Assembly (NCBI GenBank): GCA_030619405.1 | Contig: JAUXBK010000133.1 | Location: 1-7,494, forward strand | From: Sedimenticola sp. | GTDB lineage: Bacteria > Pseudomonadota > Gammaproteobacteria > Chromatiales > Chromatiaceae | DNA length: 7,494 bases | Direction: 5' to 3' | In this document: positions 7,234 to 7,494 of the stretch, piece by piece | How positions within the stretch are numbered: the first letter of the stretch is position 1 | Layout: each line of letters begins with the position of its first letter | The notes under the pieces: generated by a model | Databases searched by the model: none | Seen by the model: the letters and a program-made list of their open reading frames with translations, nothing else | Told to the model about the DNA's origin: nothing | Program-made: the position numbers and the translations under genes

Positions 7234-7494
7234 ATGGTTGCCACCCAAGCATGTCCAACCGGGCAGGTTTCACCTGCTGCCACCCAAGGGTATCACCGCA
7301 GAAGGCCGTCCGAGACGGTCCTCTACCAGGCGGTGCAGGCGCATCTGGAGAGCTGGCTGGCCCAGACCTGCTGGGAGGATCCCACGGGCAACGGCGTCCC
7401 GGTCTACGTGGAGCGTGATTTCCGCAAATATCTCGAGTGTGGCATCTTGGCGCACGGATTTGCCAGGGCGCGGTGCAAGGAGTGCGGCCACGAC
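7234..7494 (+). CDS. IS91-family transposase, N-terminal part, runs off the window
   Basis: The frame from ATG 7234 is open to the last base (87 codons). From residue 20 it matches the zinc-binding N-terminal domain of IS91-type transposases. Visible are YHRRRPSETVLYQAVQAHLE, then a spacer, VERDFRKYLECGILAHGFAR, and ARCKECGHD with the first CxxC pair of the zinc finger. These enzymes are single-strand HUH/Y2 transposases that work by a rolling-circle-like mechanism. The catalytic tyrosines would lie beyond the window. GAGG at 7222-7225 is eight bases before the ATG, and this is the only in-frame ATG. However, its first 19 residues are not typical of the family, which often begins just before the Y-RR-P motif. 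This N-terminal extension coincides with an 11-bp direct repeat. No element end could be identified. Confidence 0.82.
   Translation, partial: MVATQACPTGQVSPAATQGYHRRRPSETVLYQAVQAHLESWLAQTCWEDPTGNGVPVYVERDFRKYLECGILAHGFARARCKECGHD
7239..7288. repeat. 11-bp direct repeats flanking a hairpin at the transposase 5' end
   Basis: TGCCACCCAAG occurs at 7239-7249 and again at 7278-7288. Between them GCAGGT (7263-7268) pairs with ACCTGC (7272-7277) around TTC. The arrangement lies within the atypical first residues of the transposase frame. It may mark an element end, a binding site, or a small duplication. Confidence 0.6.

Noticed and set aside
7270..7491. Minus-strand 73-codon frame at the window end
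   Set aside because: It is antisense to a clear IS91-type zinc-binding domain.

Overview
This 7.5 kb window most likely comes from a Gammaproteobacterium. The ClpB fragment is close to the enteric protein. A nifJ gene (pyruvate:ferredoxin/flavodoxin oxidoreductase) sits next to a dihydroorotate-dehydrogenase-like gene, and there is an ExeA-type secretion ATPase. Together these would fit a Chromatiales-like or sulfur-oxidising lineage, but that placement is inference. Most coding DNA looks GC-rich; the leader of the small EF-hand gene (about 2100-2150) is clearly AT-rich.

The window is mainly a collage of broken genes. From left to right: (1) positions 1-240 hold nothing recognisable. A remnant of a Mu-like phage tail-completion/virion morphogenesis protein (gpG family) follows at about 243-486 and stops in a (CCAAA)4 microsatellite. 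(2) The C-terminal half of clpB (to 1898) is open, but it begins after a foreign junction near 695. (3) After about 375 bp without a firm gene comes a convergent pair that looks intact: a secreted 79-residue EF-hand protein (2275-2514, +) and a secreted retropepsin-like aspartic protease (2566-3057, -). A rho-independent terminator lies between them. (4) On the minus strand is a former two-gene unit, nifJ then a DHOD-like flavoprotein gene. nifJ has lost its 5' half at a junction near 6008, and the DHOD-like gene carries a 2-bp duplication frameshift. (5) An ExeA-like AAA ATPase pseudogene (6008-6944, +) starts exactly where nifJ breaks off. It has a nonsense codon, two single-base deletions and a damaged Walker A motif. 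(6) A cluster of three small palindromes built on a shared GCTCTGC core (7005-7093) follows. (7) The 5' part of an IS91-family transposase gene (7234 to the window end) has a good extended -10 promoter candidate and an 11-bp direct repeat around a hairpin at its start.

Only the EF-hand and retropepsin genes look intact and functional here. The rest suggests a rearranged, decaying accessory region. The IS91-type element is a plausible but unproven agent of the rearrangement. I found no tRNA, rRNA or CRISPR array, and no coherent novel multi-gene system. The most informative signals are the sharp junctions, the readable pseudogene lesions and the palindrome family.
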